From: Trujillonella endophytica | GTDB taxonomy: Bacteria; Actinomycetota; Actinomycetes; Mycobacteriales; Geodermatophilaceae | Reading direction: 5' to 3' | Length of the DNA: 64,000 bases | Assembly (NCBI RefSeq): GCF_019799905.1 | Contig: NZ_JABGCI010000003.1 | Location: 124,001 to 188,000, forward strand | Shown: piece by piece, positions 62,481 to 64,000 of the stretch | How positions within the stretch are numbered: position 1 is the stretch's first letter | How the letters are laid out: each line of letters opens with the position of its first letter | Position numbers and translations under genes: made by a program | Notes under the pieces: generated by a model | Told to the model about the DNA's origin: nothing | Database searches by the model: none | The model's input: only the letters and a program-made list of their open reading frames with translations

Positions 62481-64000
62481 GTGGAGTTGGAACAGTTCGG
62501 CCCGTACCGCATCGAGGCCATGCTCGGCCGCGGCGGCATGGGTGAGGTCTACCGCGCCTTCGACACCGAGCACGACCGGGTGGTCGCGCTCAAGGTGCTG
62601 TCCGAGGCCCTCGCCGCCGACAGCGGCTACCGGGAGCGGTTCCGCCGCGAGGCCCACCTCGCCGCGCGCCTCAACGAGCCGCACATCGTCCCGATCCACC
62701 GCTACGGCGAGATCGAGGGCCGCCTCTTCCTCGACATGCGCCTGGTCCCCGGCCGCGACGTCGCCGCCGTCCTCGCCGAGGACGGCCCCATGGACCCCGC
62801 CCGCGCCGTCTCGATCGTCAGCCAGACCGCCCGCGCCCTGGACTCCGCCCACGCCGACGGGCTCGTCCACCGCGACGTCAAGCCCTCCAACGTCCTGGTC
62901 ACCGGCACCGGCGACGACGAGTTCGTGTACCTCGTCGACTTCGGCATCGCCCGCTCCACCTCCGACGCGGCCGGCCCGTCGCTGACCCAGACCGGTGCCG
63001 CGCTGGGCTCGTTCGACTACATGGCGCCGGAGCGCTTCCTGGAGAAGCCGATCGACAAGCGCGTGGACGTCTACGCGCTGGCCTGCGTCCTGTTCGAGTG
63101 CGTCACCGGCCGCCGCCCCTTCACCGGGGACGGGCTGGCCACCCTCATGTACGCGCACCTCAACACCGCGGCCCCCGCGCCCTCCACCGTGCGCGCGGGG
63201 CTGCCGCGCTCGCTGGACGAGGTGGTCCGCAAGGGCCTGGCCAAGGAACCCGACGAGCGCTACTCGAGCTGCGGGGAGCTCGCCGCCGCCGCCCGCGCGG
63301 CGCTGCGCGCCTCCGGCGTCGCCGAGGCCGTCATCCCCGCCGCCCCGCCCACCTCGGTCACGCCGCTGCACATCCGGCCGCAGACCGTCGGCTTCTCCGA
63401 CCCCGGTCCGTCCGGCTACGGCCCGCCGTCCCAGCCGGGCCAGTCGGGGTACCGCCCGCCGTCCCAGCCGGTGGGCTACGGCCCGCCGTCCCAGCCGGGT
63501 CAGCCCGGGTACCGCCCGCCGTCGCAGCCGGGGGCCTACGGTCCGCCGTCGCAGCCGGGTCCGCCCGGGTACCGCCCGCCGTCCCCGACCGGGGGCTACG
63601 GGCCGACGTCCCGGCCCGGCGGGTACGCGCCGGCGGCCGGCACGGGTCACCCGGCGCCCGCCCCCGGCGGCTACGGACCCCCGTCGCACCCCGGCCCGCC
63701 CGGCCTCCCGCCTCAGGGGCCCGGCGGCAGCACCGGCTTCGGCCCCGGCGGCCGCGTCCCCGCCGGCTCGACCCCGTCGGGCGGCGGGCGGGGCCCGAAC
63801 CGCCTGCCGATCGTGCTCGGCGCCGTCGCGGTCCTCGCGGTGCTCGCGGTCGTGCTCGTGATCGTCCTGGTCGCGGGCGGCGACGACGGCGGCGGCACGG
63901 CGGACGACACCACGTCCCCGGTGACGACGACGTCGAGCACTCCCCCGTCGACGTCACCGTCCACCGACCCGGACGAAGCGGCGGAGGAACAGCTGCGGGC
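62481..64000 (+). CDS. Eukaryotic-type Ser/Thr protein kinase (3' end cut by window edge)
   Basis: The frame from a GTG at 62481 (GGAGGG upstream) is open to the edge, at least 506 residues. Kinase motifs are all present: [20 protein letters not shown] (P-loop), ALKVL (Lys), [12 protein letters not shown] (HRD), LVDFGIARS (DFG), [11 protein letters not shown] (APE) and [19 protein letters not shown]. After residue about 275 comes a long Pro/Gly/Tyr repeat region ([14 protein letters not shown] units), then a membrane segment ([20 protein letters not shown]) near 440 and a Thr/Ser-rich outside stretch. It would phosphorylate cytoplasmic or divisome proteins in response to an envelope signal. 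The sensor domain lies beyond the window. Confidence 0.93.
   Translation, partial: MELEQFGPYRIEAMLGRGGMGEVYRAFDTEHDRVVALKVLSEALAADSGYRERFRREAHLAARLNEPHIVPIHRYGEIEGRLFLDMRLVPGRDVAAVLAEDGPMDPARAVSIVSQTARALDSAHADGLVHRDVKPSNVLVTGTGDDEFVYLVDFGIARSTSDAAGPSLTQTGAALGSFDYMAPERFLEKPIDKRVDVYALACVLFECVTGRRPFTGDGLATLMYAHLNTAAPAPSTVRAGLPRSLDEVVRKGLAKEPDERYSSCGELAAAARAALRASGVAEAVIPAAPPTSVTPLHIRPQTVGFSDPGPSGYGPPSQPGQSGYRPPSQPVGYGPPSQPGQPGYRPPSQPGAYGPPSQPGPPGYRPPSPTGGYGPTSRPGGYAPAAGTGHPAPAPGGYGPPSHPGPPGLPPQGPGGSTGFGPGGRVPAGSTPSGGGRGPNRLPIVLGAVAVLAVLAVVLVIVLVAGGDDGGGTADDTTSPVTTTSSTPPSTSPSTDPDEAAEEQLR

Overview
The window is high-GC DNA from an actinobacterium, most likely Geodermatophilaceae (Blastococcus or Geodermatophilus type). 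The evidence is high GC, frequent GTG starts with ATGA/GTGA overlaps, a mycofactocin-type dehydrogenase, an intein-bearing DnaG, and above all a selenocysteine tRNA whose anticodon reads as CUA. UAG-decoded selenocysteine is known from Geodermatophilus and Blastococcus.

Left part, about 1-34.5 kb: an accessory catabolic region. It carries a sugar-type ABC ATPase, a hydantoinase/oxoprolinase-like HyuA-HyuB pair, two Gfo/Idh/MocA dehydrogenases, a sugar isomerase-like TIM barrel, several short-chain dehydrogenases (SDRs), four intact SnoaL-like small enzymes, AhpD/carboxymuconolactone-decarboxylase-like proteins, two P450s (one with its ferredoxin and ferredoxin reductase), a thiolase, a double-domain CoA-transferase and a propionyl-CoA-synthetase-type ligase. 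Together they look like a machine for oxidising a cyclic or terpenoid/steroid-like compound, activating it with CoA and cleaving it to acetyl- and propionyl-CoA. The substrate cannot be read from the sequence. The region is full of debris: IS3, IS481, IS5 and IS110 remnants, and broken SnoaL, SDR, EthD and luciferase-like genes. A short element around GCATGCCA, GTATGCCA or GTGCATGCAC recurs in the intergenic spaces in front of several of these operons.

Middle, about 35-40 kb: the selenocysteine locus. tRNA-Sec, selA and selB form one leftward operon, and selD lies nearby on the other strand. No selenoprotein gene is visible in the window.

40-49 kb: more accessory DNA with a crotonase, a third AhpD-like gene, broken ohr and tetR genes, an atypical SDR, a frameshifted IS110 element, and an integration module (zinc-ribbon protein, hypothetical, excisionase-like protein, tyrosine integrase) that abuts tRNA-Asn.

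49-64 kb: conserved chromosome. dnaG (with a 315-residue intein), ppdK, dusB, glyS, membrane-anchored secreted proteins with low-complexity N-termini, and a eukaryotic-type Ser/Thr kinase that runs off the right edge. Genes here are tightly packed and mostly leftward.
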